Shown: positions 7,783 to 16,043 of the stretch, one piece after another
How the letters are laid out: each line of letters begins with the position of its first letter
Position numbering within the stretch: the first letter of the stretch is position 1
Assembly (NCBI RefSeq): GCF_900107585.1
Contig: NZ_FNQM01000014.1
Span: 33,739 to 97,738 of the forward strand
Source of the DNA: Rubrimonas cliftonensis
GTDB lineage: Bacteria > Pseudomonadota > Alphaproteobacteria > Rhodobacterales > Rhodobacteraceae
Length of the DNA: 64,000 nt
Reading direction: 5' to 3'
The notes under the pieces: generated by a model
The model's database searches: none
Told to the model about the DNA's origin: nothing
The model's input: only the letters and a program-made list of their open reading frames with translations
Translations under genes and position numbers: made by a program

Positions 7783-9753
7783 TCACGCCGCAATCTCCCG
7801 CGCCGGCTCGACCGTCTCCGCGTCGATGATGCGGACGGTGGCGCTGATGCGGCCCTTGCGGCCGTCCTCGTAGCTCACCTCGACGTCGGCGAAGACCTCC
7901 GTCGCGTCCGAATAGAGCGCGTCGATCAGCGGCTGGTAGCGCTCGGCGATGATGCGGCGGCGCACCTTCATGGTGCGGGTCATCTCGCCGTCGTCGGGGT
8001 CGAGCTCCTTGTGCAGGATCAGGAAGCGGCGCACCTGGCAGGCGCTGAGCAGCGGGTCCGAGGCGATCGAGCGGTTCGCCTCGGCCACCTGCGCGGCGAT
8101 CTTCCCGGTGACGCGCGGGTGCTGGGCGAGCTCCTGATAGCTGGCGTAGGCGACGTTGTTGCGCTCCGCCCAGGCGCCGACGCTGTCGAGGTCGATGTTG
8201 ACGAAGGCGCAGACATGGTCGCGCCCGTGGCCGAAGCTCACCGCCTCCTTGATGTCGGGGAAGAACTTCAGCTTGTTCTCGACATATTTGGGCGCGAACA
8301 GCGCGCCGGAGGTGAGTTTCCCGACGTCCTTGGCGCGGTCGATGATGCGGAGTTGCCCGGTGTCGGGCTCGAAGAAGCCGGCGTCGCCGGTCGCGACCCA
8401 GCCCTCGGCGTCCTTGGTCTCGGCGGTGGCCTCGGCGTTGCGGTAGTACTCCATGAACACGCCCGGAGAGCGGTAGAACACTTCGCCGCTCTCGCCGATG
8501 CGCAGTTCGACGCCGGGGCTCGGCACGCCGACCGTGTCCGCCCGCACGGCGCCGTCGGGTTGCTGGGTGATGAACACGCTCGCCTCGGTCTGGCCGTAGA
8601 GCTGCTTGAGGTTCACGCCGAGCGAGCGGTAGAACTCGAAGATCTCCGGCCCGATCGCCTCGCCGGCGGTGTAGCCGACGCGGATGCGGCTCATGCCCAG
8701 CGCATTCTTCAGCGGCCCGTACACCAGCGCCTCGCCGACGCGATACCACAGCCGGTCCGCCGTCGAGACGGGGCGGCCGTCGAGGATCGCGCAGCCGACC
8801 CGGCGCGCATGGCCGATGAAATGGTCGAACAGGCGCTTCTTGATCGGCCCGGCGTCCTCCATCCGGATCGTGACGCTCGTCAGCAGCGTCTCGAAGATGC
8901 GCGGCGGCGCGAAGAAGTAGCTCGGCCCGATCTCGCGCAGGTCGGTCATCATCGTCTCGGCGCTCTCGGGGCAGGCGACGCAGAAGCCGGTGACGTAGGC
9001 CTGTCCCATCGAGAAGATGAAGTCGCCCACCCACGCCATCGGCAGATAGGCGAGGATGCTGTCGCGGTCGGTCAGCCCGTCGAAGGCCGCCGAGGCGCGG
9101 GAGGTCTTGAGGATGTTGTCATAGGAGAGCACGACGCCCTTGGGCTTGCCCGTGGTGCCGGAGGTGTAGAGCATCACGCAGGGCTCGGCGCCGGTCTGCG
9201 CGGCGACGACGGCGTTGATCTCGGGCTCCAGCCGCGCCGCATGCTCGCGGCCCTTCGCCTGCGCCTCCGAGAGCGCGGTGAGCCGGCCATGGTCGTAGCG
9301 ACGCAGCCCCCTCGGGTCGAGATAGAGGATGCGCTCCAGCATCGGCAGCCGGTCGGCGATGGCGAGCAGCTTGTCCACCTGCTCCTGATCCTCGACCACG
9401 GCGAAGCGCACCTCGGCATGGTCGAGCACATAGGCCATCTCGTCGGCGACGCTGTCCTGATAGAGCGGCACCGGCTGCGCGCCGCAGCACTGGCTGGCGA
9501 TCATCGACCAGTAGAGCTGCGGTCGGTTGGTCCCCACCACCGCCACGCGGTCCCCGGGCGCGAGGCCCAGCTCGCGCAGCCCCATGGCGAGCGCCCGGAC
9601 TTCCTCGCGCGCCTCGGCCCATGTCCAGCTCGCCCAGACGCCGAGCGCCTTCTCGCGCGCGGCCGGGCGGTCGCCGCGCACCGCGGCGTTGCGGTCGAGG
9701 AGCTTCGCGAAGGTGTCGCAAGCGTCCTCGGGCGTCTGGTGCGACAGCGCCAC
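7783..9753 (-). CDS. Long-chain acyl-CoA synthetase-like AMP-binding enzyme
   Basis: A 656-residue ANL-family ligase of the long-chain fatty-acyl-CoA synthetase (FadD15/ACSL-like) branch. The P-loop YTSGTTGKPKG is near residues 196-206, the adenine motif is LYGQTEASVF, and the hinge is WVATGDAGFFEPDTGQLRIIDRAKD. The GTG start at 9753 (VALSHQTPED) is chosen because GGGAGAGGAGA lies just upstream; the open frame continues to 9894 but that part is unlike the family. It is the first gene of the operon that continues with livG. Together with the PaaK-like ligase at the other end it brackets the importer, suggesting that two successive acids, or two substrate classes, are activated. Confidence 0.9.
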   Translation of the reverse strand: MALSHQTPEDACDTFAKLLDRNAAVRGDRPAAREKALGVWASWTWAEAREEVRALAMGLRELGLAPGDRVAVVGTNRPQLYWSMIASQCCGAQPVPLYQDSVADEMAYVLDHAEVRFAVVEDQEQVDKLLAIADRLPMLERILYLDPRGLRRYDHGRLTALSEAQAKGREHAARLEPEINAVVAAQTGAEPCVMLYTSGTTGKPKGVVLSYDNILKTSRASAAFDGLTDRDSILAYLPMAWVGDFIFSMGQAYVTGFCVACPESAETMMTDLREIGPSYFFAPPRIFETLLTSVTIRMEDAGPIKKRLFDHFIGHARRVGCAILDGRPVSTADRLWYRVGEALVYGPLKNALGMSRIRVGYTAGEAIGPEIFEFYRSLGVNLKQLYGQTEASVFITQQPDGAVRADTVGVPSPGVELRIGESGEVFYRSPGVFMEYYRNAEATAETKDAEGWVATGDAGFFEPDTGQLRIIDRAKDVGKLTSGALFAPKYVENKLKFFPDIKEAVSFGHGRDHVCAFVNIDLDSVGAWAERNNVAYASYQELAQHPRVTGKIAAQVAEANRSIASDPLLSACQVRRFLILHKELDPDDGEMTRTMKVRRRIIAERYQPLIDALYSDATEVFADVEVSYEDGRKGRISATVRIIDAETVEPAREIAA

Positions 9754-9963
9754 GGCGTCTCCTCTCCCTGCGGCCCGAAGGCCAGCCGCGGCGTCTCTCG
9801 CGGACACTCGCGAATGCGACAGTCTCTCTGAGCGGGCGCGGGGGTCAAGACTTATCGCGCAGCGGGTAGCCCCGGCGCCGGCGCGGCGCAGCATTCGCGC
9901 GCCCGCCGTGGCGGTCGGAGCGGGGCGCGCTAGCTGAGAGCCATGCGCAGCAGGGAGATGGAA

Positions 9964-10332
9964 ATGCAGCCCACCCTCACGACCGCCGGCCTCGTCGCAG
10001 CCTGCTGCCTTGTCGCCTTGGCTGCCTGCGCCGCCCGGGCGCAGTCTCCGCTTGACGGGGAACGCATCCGCGCCGTCGTCTCCGGCAAGACCATCGCCGG
10101 CGGCATGCTCGACGGCGGCCCCTACAGCGAGTTCTACGGCGAGGACGGGGTGATACGGGGCGAGGGATACACCGGCGCCTGGACGGTCGAGGGTGACGCG
10201 ATGTGCTTTGACTACGGCGAAGGGCCGGATTGCTGGTCGGTAGGCCTGAGCGGGGACGAGATCCTTTGGATCAGGGACGCAGAGGTGCTTGGGACCGGCC
10301 GCGCCGTCGAGGGAAACGTCAACGGCTATTGA
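9964..10332 (+). CDS. Secreted or periplasmic hypothetical protein
   Basis: A 122-residue protein beginning with a signal peptide (MQPTLTTAGLVAACCLVAL, then AACAARAQS with probable cleavage after ARA; the Cys at AAC could alternatively be a lipobox). The mature part of roughly 90 residues has EFYGEDGVIRGEGYTGAW and GDAMCFDYGEGPDCWSV, with two cysteines that could pair, and resembles short periplasmic proteins with a MORN-like or lipocalin-like turn pattern often annotated as hypothetical in Rhodobacterales. The ATG at 9964 is chosen over 9943 and 9958 because AGGGAG (9952-9957) is then at proper spacing. It stands alone, divergent from the LIV operon and convergent with hsp20. Confidence 0.75.
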   Translation: MQPTLTTAGLVAACCLVALAACAARAQSPLDGERIRAVVSGKTIAGGMLDGGPYSEFYGEDGVIRGEGYTGAWTVEGDAMCFDYGEGPDCWSVGLSGDEILWIRDAEVLGTGRAVEGNVNGY

Positions 10333-10352
10333 GGGCGCCGCGCCGGTCTGCG

Positions 10353-10380
10353 CCGGAGGGCGGCTGACGCCGCCTTCCGG
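10353..10380. terminator. Hairpin between convergent genes, probable bidirectional terminator
   Basis: A 12-bp stem (CCGGAGGGCGGC with GCCGCCTTCCGG, one G-T pair) closed by the tetraloop TGAC, lying 20 bp after the stop of the secreted hypothetical gene and 18 bp after the hsp20 stop. There is no long T tract on either side, only TTAGGCTT on the plus side. It is placed as expected for a shared terminator. Confidence 0.6.
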
Positions 10381-10398
10381 TTAGGCTTCACGCGCTCG

Positions 10399-10857
10399 TC
10401 ACGCGGCCTGGCTGTCGATCTGGCGCGGCGCGTTGCGCGCGATCTCGATGCGGCGCGGCTTCAGCGCCTCGGGCACTTCGCGGACGAGTTCGACATGCAG
10501 CATGCCGTTCTCGACGGTCGCGCCGACCGGCTTCACATGCTCGGCGAGCTGGAAGCGGCGCTCGAATGCGCGCTCCGCGATGCCGCGATGGAGATAGGCG
10601 GTCTTTTCCCCCTCCTCGCGCGACTTGCGGCCCGAGATCAGCAGCTGGCCGTCGCGGCTCTCGACCGAAAGATCGTCCTCCGCGAAGCCCGCCACCGCTA
10701 TGGTGATGCGGTAGGCGTCCTCCCCGGTCTTCTCGATGTTGTAGGGCGGGTAGCTCTGCGAGCCGAGGTCGTGGCTCATGGCCGCGTCCAGCATGGCGGC
10801 CAGCCGGTCGAAGCCGACGGTGGAGCGGTAGAGCGGGGTCAGGTCGATGGTGCGCAT
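10399..10857 (-). CDS. hspA: Small heat shock protein, Hsp20/IbpA family
   Basis: A 152-residue alpha-crystallin-domain chaperone that binds unfolding proteins and hands them to the DnaK system. The N-terminus (MRTIDLTPLYRSTVGFDRL) is the IbpA type. The core has YPPYNIEK, RITIAVAGF and the closing ISGRKS, and ends with the GMLHVELVREVPEALKPRRIEI segment typical of alphaproteobacterial class A Hsps. SD sequence TGGAGGA lies eight bases upstream of the ATG. Upstream there is a heat-shock-type promoter and a ROSE-like hairpin, and rpoH lies about 7 kb away, so control by RpoH and by RNA melting is likely. Symbol hspA/ibpA is by family only. Confidence 0.93.
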   Translation of the reverse strand: MRTIDLTPLYRSTVGFDRLAAMLDAAMSHDLGSQSYPPYNIEKTGEDAYRITIAVAGFAEDDLSVESRDGQLLISGRKSREEGEKTAYLHRGIAERAFERRFQLAEHVKPVGATVENGMLHVELVREVPEALKPRRIEIARNAPRQIDSQAA

Positions 10858-10955
10858 GGATCATATCCTCCAGTGAGCGATACGGTTCCGGACGACGGCG
10901 CTCCGGATGGACGCGCCGTGCTCCGATCGCCGACGCCCGTCACGGGCCGCCGGCC
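10858..10955 (-). promoter_or_regulatory. Candidate ROSE-type RNA thermometer in the hsp20 leader
   Basis: In the transcript the last part of the leader reads TCGCTCACTGGAGGA just before ATATGATCCATG. TC-CTC can pair with GAGGA of the Shine-Dalgarno sequence with one bulged G, leaving an ACTG loop. This is the defining U(U/C)GCU anti-SD element of ROSE thermometers, which repress alphaproteobacterial small-Hsp genes at low temperature. The anti-SD motif is at 10876-10880 and the SD at 10866-10872. The upstream part of the leader (to the predicted start near 10955) is GC-rich and can form further hairpins such as CGGCGGCCCGTGACGGGC. Confidence 0.6.
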
Positions 10956-10961
10956 ATGCTT

Positions 10962-10990
10962 AGGTGGTTGCGCCGATTTTCCGCGTCAAG
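10962..10990 (-). promoter_or_regulatory. Candidate sigma-32 (RpoH) promoter of hsp20
   Basis: On the minus strand CTTGAC (10990-10985) is followed after 17 bp by CCACCT (10967-10962). CTTGA is the hallmark -35 of alphaproteobacterial RpoH promoters, and the -10 is a partial match to CCATNT. It sits about 105 bp upstream of the ATG, leaving room for the thermometer leader. Confidence 0.45.
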
Positions 10991-11019
10991 ACCCCGTCGG
11001 CGCGGCCGCTCGGGGCGCG

Positions 11020-11814
11020 CTAGGGCCCGACGGTGAACATGGCGCCGTCGGCGCCGATGAGCTGTTCCATGAGCGGGCCCAGGAACGGCGCCACGTCGAC
11101 GACCAGAGCCCGACGGCCGCCCGCGCTCCCCTTGTCCGGGTCGCCGCTCTGGGCGGAGACGACGGCGACCAGCGTGGCCGAGCCGTCGGCCCCGCGTGCG
11201 AAGACCGGGGCGCCCGACGCCCCGAAAGTCACGATGCAGTCCAGCGCGGTGATCGTGCCGGCGCGGCCGATCACGTCGCACGCTTCGTCGATGCTGGGGG
11301 CATGGGGCCGGTTGCGCGCATAGGAGACGATCGTGAGCGGGCGCGACTCGCGCCAGCCGCGCGTCGGAAAGGGCGGCGCGGCCTCGATCGGCCGGTCCAG
11401 CGCCAGCAGCGCCACGTCGGCGGCGATGTTCCGCGCCTCGGCCTTGCCGCTGAAGCGGTAGTCCGGCGGGATAGCCGCGGCGGAGACGCGGCGGAAGCCC
11501 GCGTGCCCGCCGCGCATCAGTCCGGCGACGAACTTGATCTCGGAGAGCGGCGTCGGCGCCTTGGTGCGCGGGTTGAACAGGCAATGGGCCGCGGTGGCGA
11601 CGATCCGCTCGCTGATCAGCGTGCCCGTGCAGAACCGCGAGCCGGCGATGTTGACGCGGCCCACGCCGAGCCAGGCCGGCGCCTCCTCCGTCGTCATCAG
11701 GCGCCGCGTGTCCGCCGACGAGACGCCGCCGAAGGCGGCGAACGCCGCCGCCGCCGCCAGCACGGCGGCCAGACGCCGAGCGCGCGTCGCGCCTTTCAGC
11801 GTTGCAGCCTGCAT
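11020..11814 (-). CDS. Secreted trypsin-like serine protease
   Basis: A 264-residue chymotrypsin-fold (S1) protease, exported by a signal peptide rich in Ala (residues about 12-33, cleavage near SSA). The triad is visible: His77 in VATAAHC, Asp133 in AADVALLAL and Ser200 in TFGASGAPVF. Cysteines at 62 and 78 flank the catalytic His as in trypsins. The S1 pocket sequence around Ser200 has DCIVTFGASGAP rather than the classical DSCQGDSGGP, so specificity is not trypsin-like for certain. It lies 37 bp after glcF on the same strand and may be read through from that operon, but no functional tie is evident. Confidence 0.88.
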   Translation of the reverse strand: MQAATLKGATRARRLAAVLAAAAAFAAFGGVSSADTRRLMTTEEAPAWLGVGRVNIAGSRFCTGTLISERIVATAAHCLFNPRTKAPTPLSEIKFVAGLMRGGHAGFRRVSAAAIPPDYRFSGKAEARNIAADVALLALDRPIEAAPPFPTRGWRESRPLTIVSYARNRPHAPSIDEACDVIGRAGTITALDCIVTFGASGAPVFARGADGSATLVAVVSAQSGDPDKGSAGGRRALVVDVAPFLGPLMEQLIGADGAMFTVGP

Positions 11815-11851
11815 CGTCCCTTCTCCCCCGCCGCGCCGCGCCGCCGGCGTC

Positions 11852-13150
11852 CTACAGTCCCGCAGCCGTCAACTTGGCGGGTTTCGGTCCACCGGTCGCC
11901 CAGTCCAGGAGTTCGACGGTATGGACGACGGGAGCGATTCGCGTCGAGGCGATCTGCGCGATGCAGCCGATGTTTCCCGCGGCGATCACCTGCGGCGCGG
12001 TCGCCGCGAGATTTGCCGCCTTCCGCTCCTTGAGCTGCGCCGCGATCTCGGGCTGCGTGAGGTTGTAGGTGCCGGCCGAGCCGCAGCAGAGATGGCTCTC
12101 GGCGGGCTCCACCACCTCGAAGCCCGCGGACTTCAGCAGGGTCTTGGGGTGCGCCCTGATCTTCTGCCCATGCTGGAGCGAGCAGGCGGCGTGATAGGCG
12201 ACGCGCAGCGCGGGGGCCTTGTCGGGCGCGGAGAGCTCCAGCGCGACCATCACCTCGGATATGTCGCGGGTGATGGCGGAGACCCGCGCGGCGTCGCCCG
12301 CAAGCCCGGCTTCGGTGCGGAACATGTGGCCGTAGTCCTTGACCGTCGTGCCGCAGCCGGAAGCGTTGATCACCACCGCGTCGAGGCCCGCGCCGTCCAT
12401 CTCCCGCACCCAGGCGCGGATGTTTCGCGCCGCCGTCGCGTGGGCGAGGCCGGTCTTGCCCATGTGGTGGGTGAGCGCGCCGCAGCAGCCCTGGCCCTCG
12501 GCCACCACCACCTCCACGCCGTGGCGGGTGAGCAGGCGGATGGTCGCCTCGTTGATGTCGGTGTCGAGCGCACGCTGCGCGCAGCCGGTCATCAGCGCCA
12601 TGCGGGCGCGTCGCGGCCCCTGCGCGGGGAACACCTGCGGCCGGTCCATCGGCGAGGGCGGGGGCAGCGTCGCGGGCGCGAACTCGACCATGGCGCGCAG
12701 TTTGCGCGGCAGGAAGCGCGCGAAGGGCTTCGCCGCCCATGCGCCGAGGATGGCGAGCCGGAAGCGGGTCGGGTAGGGCAGCACCACCGACAGCAGCCAG
12801 CGCAGGGCGCGGTCGTCCCACGGGCGGCGATAGGTCTTCTCGATATGCTCGCGGGCGTGGTCGACGAGGTGCATGTAGTGCACGCCCGAGGGGCAGGTCG
12901 TCATGCAGGCGAGGCAGGAGAGGCAGCGGTCGATATGCTTGACCGTCTTCTCGTCGGCGGGCCGCCCCTGCTCCAGCATCTGCTTGATGAGGTAGATGCG
13001 GCCGCGGGGGCTGTCGAGTTCGTCGCCGAGGGTGACGTAGGTCGGGCAGGTCGCCGTGCAGAAGCCGCAGTGGACGCATTTGCGCAGGATCTGGTTGGAG
13101 CGCGCGACCTGCGGATCGGCGAGCTGCGCCTCGGTGAAGGTGGTCTGCAT
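11852..13150 (-). CDS. glcF: Glycolate oxidase iron-sulfur subunit GlcF
   Basis: A 432-residue iron-sulfur subunit of membrane-associated glycolate dehydrogenase (GlcDEF), which oxidises glycolate to glyoxylate and passes electrons to the quinone pool. Two [4Fe-4S] motifs are seen: Cys25/28/31/35 (CVHCGFCTATCP) and Cys76/79/82/86 (CLSCLACMTTCP). Two CCG domains follow, with GCCGALTHHMG and CCGSAGTYN. Length and order match the family. It is the third gene of glcDEF, 97 bp after glcE. Confidence 0.96.
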   Translation of the reverse strand: MQTTFTEAQLADPQVARSNQILRKCVHCGFCTATCPTYVTLGDELDSPRGRIYLIKQMLEQGRPADEKTVKHIDRCLSCLACMTTCPSGVHYMHLVDHAREHIEKTYRRPWDDRALRWLLSVVLPYPTRFRLAILGAWAAKPFARFLPRKLRAMVEFAPATLPPPSPMDRPQVFPAQGPRRARMALMTGCAQRALDTDINEATIRLLTRHGVEVVVAEGQGCCGALTHHMGKTGLAHATAARNIRAWVREMDGAGLDAVVINASGCGTTVKDYGHMFRTEAGLAGDAARVSAITRDISEVMVALELSAPDKAPALRVAYHAACSLQHGQKIRAHPKTLLKSAGFEVVEPAESHLCCGSAGTYNLTQPEIAAQLKERKAANLAATAPQVIAAGNIGCIAQIASTRIAPVVHTVELLDWATGGPKPAKLTAAGL

Positions 13151-13247
13151 CAGGTCTCTCTCTGGTCGGCGAGGCGCCGTAGCGCGACGCGCGGTTCGAT
13201 GCGGAGCGGCGGCGACCCGACGAAGCCGAACGGCGCGATGGCGCGGG

Positions 13248-14396
13248 TCACGGCGCCATGCGCCCCGGGTTGAGCTTGCCGGCGGGGTCGAACTTCGCGC
13301 GCAGGCCCGCCGAGAGCGCCGCGACCGGCGCGGGCTCGGGGTGGAACGGGGCCACCGCGCGGCGCGTCGCCTGGCCGGCGCGAAAGAGGGTCGCGTGGCC
13401 GCCTCGGCGCGAGACCTCAGCGCGGATCGCGGCCGCGCCGGCGTCGCCGTCCTCCGGCGTCAGCAACCAGACGAGCCCGCCGCCCCAGTCGTAGAGCGCA
13501 TCCTGCGCCGCGCCGGCCTCGCGCAGCGCCGCCACAGCCTTCGGCCCGTCTGACGGCCTGAGCGAGAGCCGCCAGACCGCGCCCTGCGCGCCGGCCAGCG
13601 GCGTCGCGTCGCGCACCGCGGCCCAGCGCGCGGGGTCGTCCATGACGATCTCCGCCTCGCCGAACGCCGCCAGCGCCTTGCGCAGCTCCGCCGCCCGGTA
13701 GGCGACCGACGCCTCGAACCCCTCGATGCGCGCCAGCGTCTCGCCGGCGGCGTGGGCGGCGCCGGTCACGTCGAAGGGGCTGCCGAGCGCCATCGACAGC
13801 GCTGCGATGGCGCGCGCTTCGTCCAGACCTCGCAGCACCAGCGTCGCGGAGGTCTCGGGGATCGGCTGGAGCTTGAAGGCGACCTCGGTGAGCAGGCCCA
13901 GCACGCCATAGGCGCCGCACATCAGCTTCACGAGATCGTAGCCGGTGACGTTCTTCATCACCCGGCCGCCGTTCTTCAGCACCGTGCCGCGCCCGTCCAC
14001 CAGCCGCACGCCGATCAGGCTGTCGCGGCAGGCGCCGGCCTGGATGCGGCGCGGGCCGGAGGCGTTGGTCGCGGCGACGCCGCCGAGCGTGAGCGGGCCG
14101 TCGGAGCCCAGCAGCGGGCGCGGATCCATCGGCTCGAAGGGCAGGCGCTGGCCTTCCGCCGCAAGCATCGCCTCGATCGCGTCGAGCCGGGCGCCGGCGC
14201 CGGCCACCAGTGTCAGCGCCTGCGGCTCGTAGAGCGTCACCGCGTCCAGCCGCAGCGTCGAGAGCGGCGCCGCCTCGACGGGACGGCCGAGCGCCAGCCG
14301 CGCGCCGCCGCCGACGATCTCGAACGGGCCGCCGTCGCGGACGGCCTCGGCGGCCTCGGCCTCGGAAGCCGGCGCCAGCGCCTCGGCGAGGCTCAC
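13248..14396 (-). CDS. glcE: Glycolate oxidase FAD-binding subunit GlcE
   Basis: A 382-residue PCMH/VAO-type FAD-binding protein, shorter than GlcD because it lacks the full substrate-capping domain. The FAD-binding stretch includes VGGGARLALGRP, PLLGSDGPLTLGGVAATNASGPRR and DSLIGVRLVDGRG, with RVMKNVTGYDL, the conserved GlcE motif. The C-terminus ends FDPAGKLNPGRMAP as in FAD-linked oxidases. The ATG at 14396 follows the glcD stop by 31 bp. It acts with GlcD and GlcF in one complex. Confidence 0.96.
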   Translation of the reverse strand: MSLAEALAPASEAEAAEAVRDGGPFEIVGGGARLALGRPVEAAPLSTLRLDAVTLYEPQALTLVAGAGARLDAIEAMLAAEGQRLPFEPMDPRPLLGSDGPLTLGGVAATNASGPRRIQAGACRDSLIGVRLVDGRGTVLKNGGRVMKNVTGYDLVKLMCGAYGVLGLLTEVAFKLQPIPETSATLVLRGLDEARAIAALSMALGSPFDVTGAAHAAGETLARIEGFEASVAYRAAELRKALAAFGEAEIVMDDPARWAAVRDATPLAGAQGAVWRLSLRPSDGPKAVAALREAGAAQDALYDWGGGLVWLLTPEDGDAGAAAIRAEVSRRGGHATLFRAGQATRRAVAPFHPEPAPVAALSAGLRAKFDPAGKLNPGRMAP

Positions 14397-14427
14397 GCCG
14401 ACAGCCCGCGACGGGTGGCCGCGACCG

Positions 14428-15870
14428 TCATTCCGCCGCCATGCGGTGGCCTTCCACCGTCGCCAGCGGAAAGACCTTGCCGGGGTTGAGCAGCCATTTC
14501 GGGTCGAACACGTCCTTCACCGCCATCTGGGCGGTCATGTCGTCGGCGGTGAACTGGGCGGTCATCAGCTCGCGCTTCTCCACGCCCACGCCATGCTCGC
14601 CGGTGAGGCAGCCGCCGACCTCGACGCAGAGGCGCAGGATGTCGGCGCCGAACGCCTCGCATTTCTCCAGGTCGCCGGGCTTGTTGGCGTCGAACATGAT
14701 CAGCGGGTGCATGTTGCCGTCGCCGGCGTGGAAGATGTTGGCGACGCCGAGCCCGTACTGCGCGCTCAGCGCCTCGATGCGCGACAGCACTTCCGGCAGC
14801 GCGCCGACCGGGATCGTGCCGTCGAGGCACATGTAGTCCGAAATCTGGCCCATGGCCCCGAAGGCGGACTTGCGGCCGAGCCAGATCGCCGCGGCCTCCT
14901 CGGGCGTCGCGGCCTCGCGCACGGCGAGCGGGGCGTGACCCGCGGCGATGGCCCTGATGCGGGCGAGCTGGTCGTCGATCTCGGCCGGGCTGCCCTCGAC
15001 CTCAACGATGAGCAAAGCGCCGGCGTTCAGCGGATAGCCGGCCTGCGCGAACTCCTCGCAGACACGGATCGCCGGGCCGTCCATGAACTCCAGCGCCACG
15101 GGGATGACGCCGGCGCGGATGATGTCCGCCACGCAGGCGCCGGCCACCGCGCTGGTCTCGAAACCGAACAGGATGGGGCGGGCCCCCTCGGGCGCGGCGA
15201 GGATGCGCAGGGTCGCCTCCGTCACCACGCCGAGCTGGCCCTCCGAGCCGCAGATCACGCCCAGCAGGTCGAGGCCGGGCGCGTCGAGATGGGCGCCGCC
15301 GATCTCCATCACCTCGCCTTGCATCGTGACGAAGGTGACGCCGAGCAGGTTGTTGGTGGTGACGCCGTATTTCAGGCAATGCGCGCCGCCGGAGTTCATG
15401 GCGATGTTGCCGGCGATGGCGCAGGCGAGCTGCGAGGAGGGGTCTGGCGCGTAGAAGAAGCCGTCGCTCTGCACGGCCTGCGTCACGGAGATGTTGGTGA
15501 CGCCGGTCTGCACGCGGATCACGCGGTCCTCAAGGCTCGTCTCCAGCACGCGGTTGAGCCGCGCGACGCCGAGGATCACGCTGTCGGCGGTGGGCAGCGC
15601 GCCGCCTGCGAGCGAGGTGCCCGAGCCGCGCGGCACGACGGGCACACCCTCCTCCCAGCAGACGCGCAGGGCGCTCGCGACCTCCGCGGTCGAGCGCGGC
15701 AGCACCACGGCGAGCGGCGGGCAGCGATAGGCCGAAAGCGCGTCGCACTCGTAGGCGACCAGTTCCTCCGACGCGTCGATCACGGCGTCTTCGGGCAGCA
15801 CGGCGCGCAACCGCGCCGCGACGGCGCTGCGGCGCGCGAGGATGTCGGGGTCCGGGGTCGGCATGCGCAT
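14428..15870 (-). CDS. glcD: Glycolate oxidase catalytic subunit GlcD
   Basis: A 480-residue FAD-linked oxidase. The FAD loop PRGSGTSLAGG lies at residues 80-90, followed by MNSGGAHCLKYGVTTNN and ICGSEGQLGVVTEATLRI. The C-terminal catalytic stretch includes VANIFHAGDGNMHPLIMFD and CLTGEHGVGVEK, then PKWLLNPGKVFP. ATG at 15870 is preferred over the in-frame TTG at 15885 because GGGAG lies upstream at a usable distance; ATG at 15864 is also possible. First gene of the operon glcDEF; the leader 15886-16043 is AT-rich and shared with the divergent histidine kinase gene. Confidence 0.96.
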   Translation of the reverse strand: MRMPTPDPDILARRSAVAARLRAVLPEDAVIDASEELVAYECDALSAYRCPPLAVVLPRSTAEVASALRVCWEEGVPVVPRGSGTSLAGGALPTADSVILGVARLNRVLETSLEDRVIRVQTGVTNISVTQAVQSDGFFYAPDPSSQLACAIAGNIAMNSGGAHCLKYGVTTNNLLGVTFVTMQGEVMEIGGAHLDAPGLDLLGVICGSEGQLGVVTEATLRILAAPEGARPILFGFETSAVAGACVADIIRAGVIPVALEFMDGPAIRVCEEFAQAGYPLNAGALLIVEVEGSPAEIDDQLARIRAIAAGHAPLAVREAATPEEAAAIWLGRKSAFGAMGQISDYMCLDGTIPVGALPEVLSRIEALSAQYGLGVANIFHAGDGNMHPLIMFDANKPGDLEKCEAFGADILRLCVEVGGCLTGEHGVGVEKRELMTAQFTADDMTAQMAVKDVFDPKWLLNPGKVFPLATVEGHRMAAE

Positions 15871-16043
15871 CGGCTGGGCTCCCAAGGCGGTCTTCCGCGA
15901 GCATCATAGCGCTTCATCCGCGTCACGCCATGGCGGCGGCGTGGTCCTCCGAAGCAATTCAATAATCTGTGTCTTTCGAAGTAAACGGGCGCACCGCTAA
16001 CACTCTGTTGAACACCCAACACTAGAGTTTTCGGGATATTTTG

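Noticed and set aside
15999..16022. Three AACAC repeats in the glcD/kinase gap
   Set aside because: Too short and spacing irregular; may be chance in an AT-rich region.
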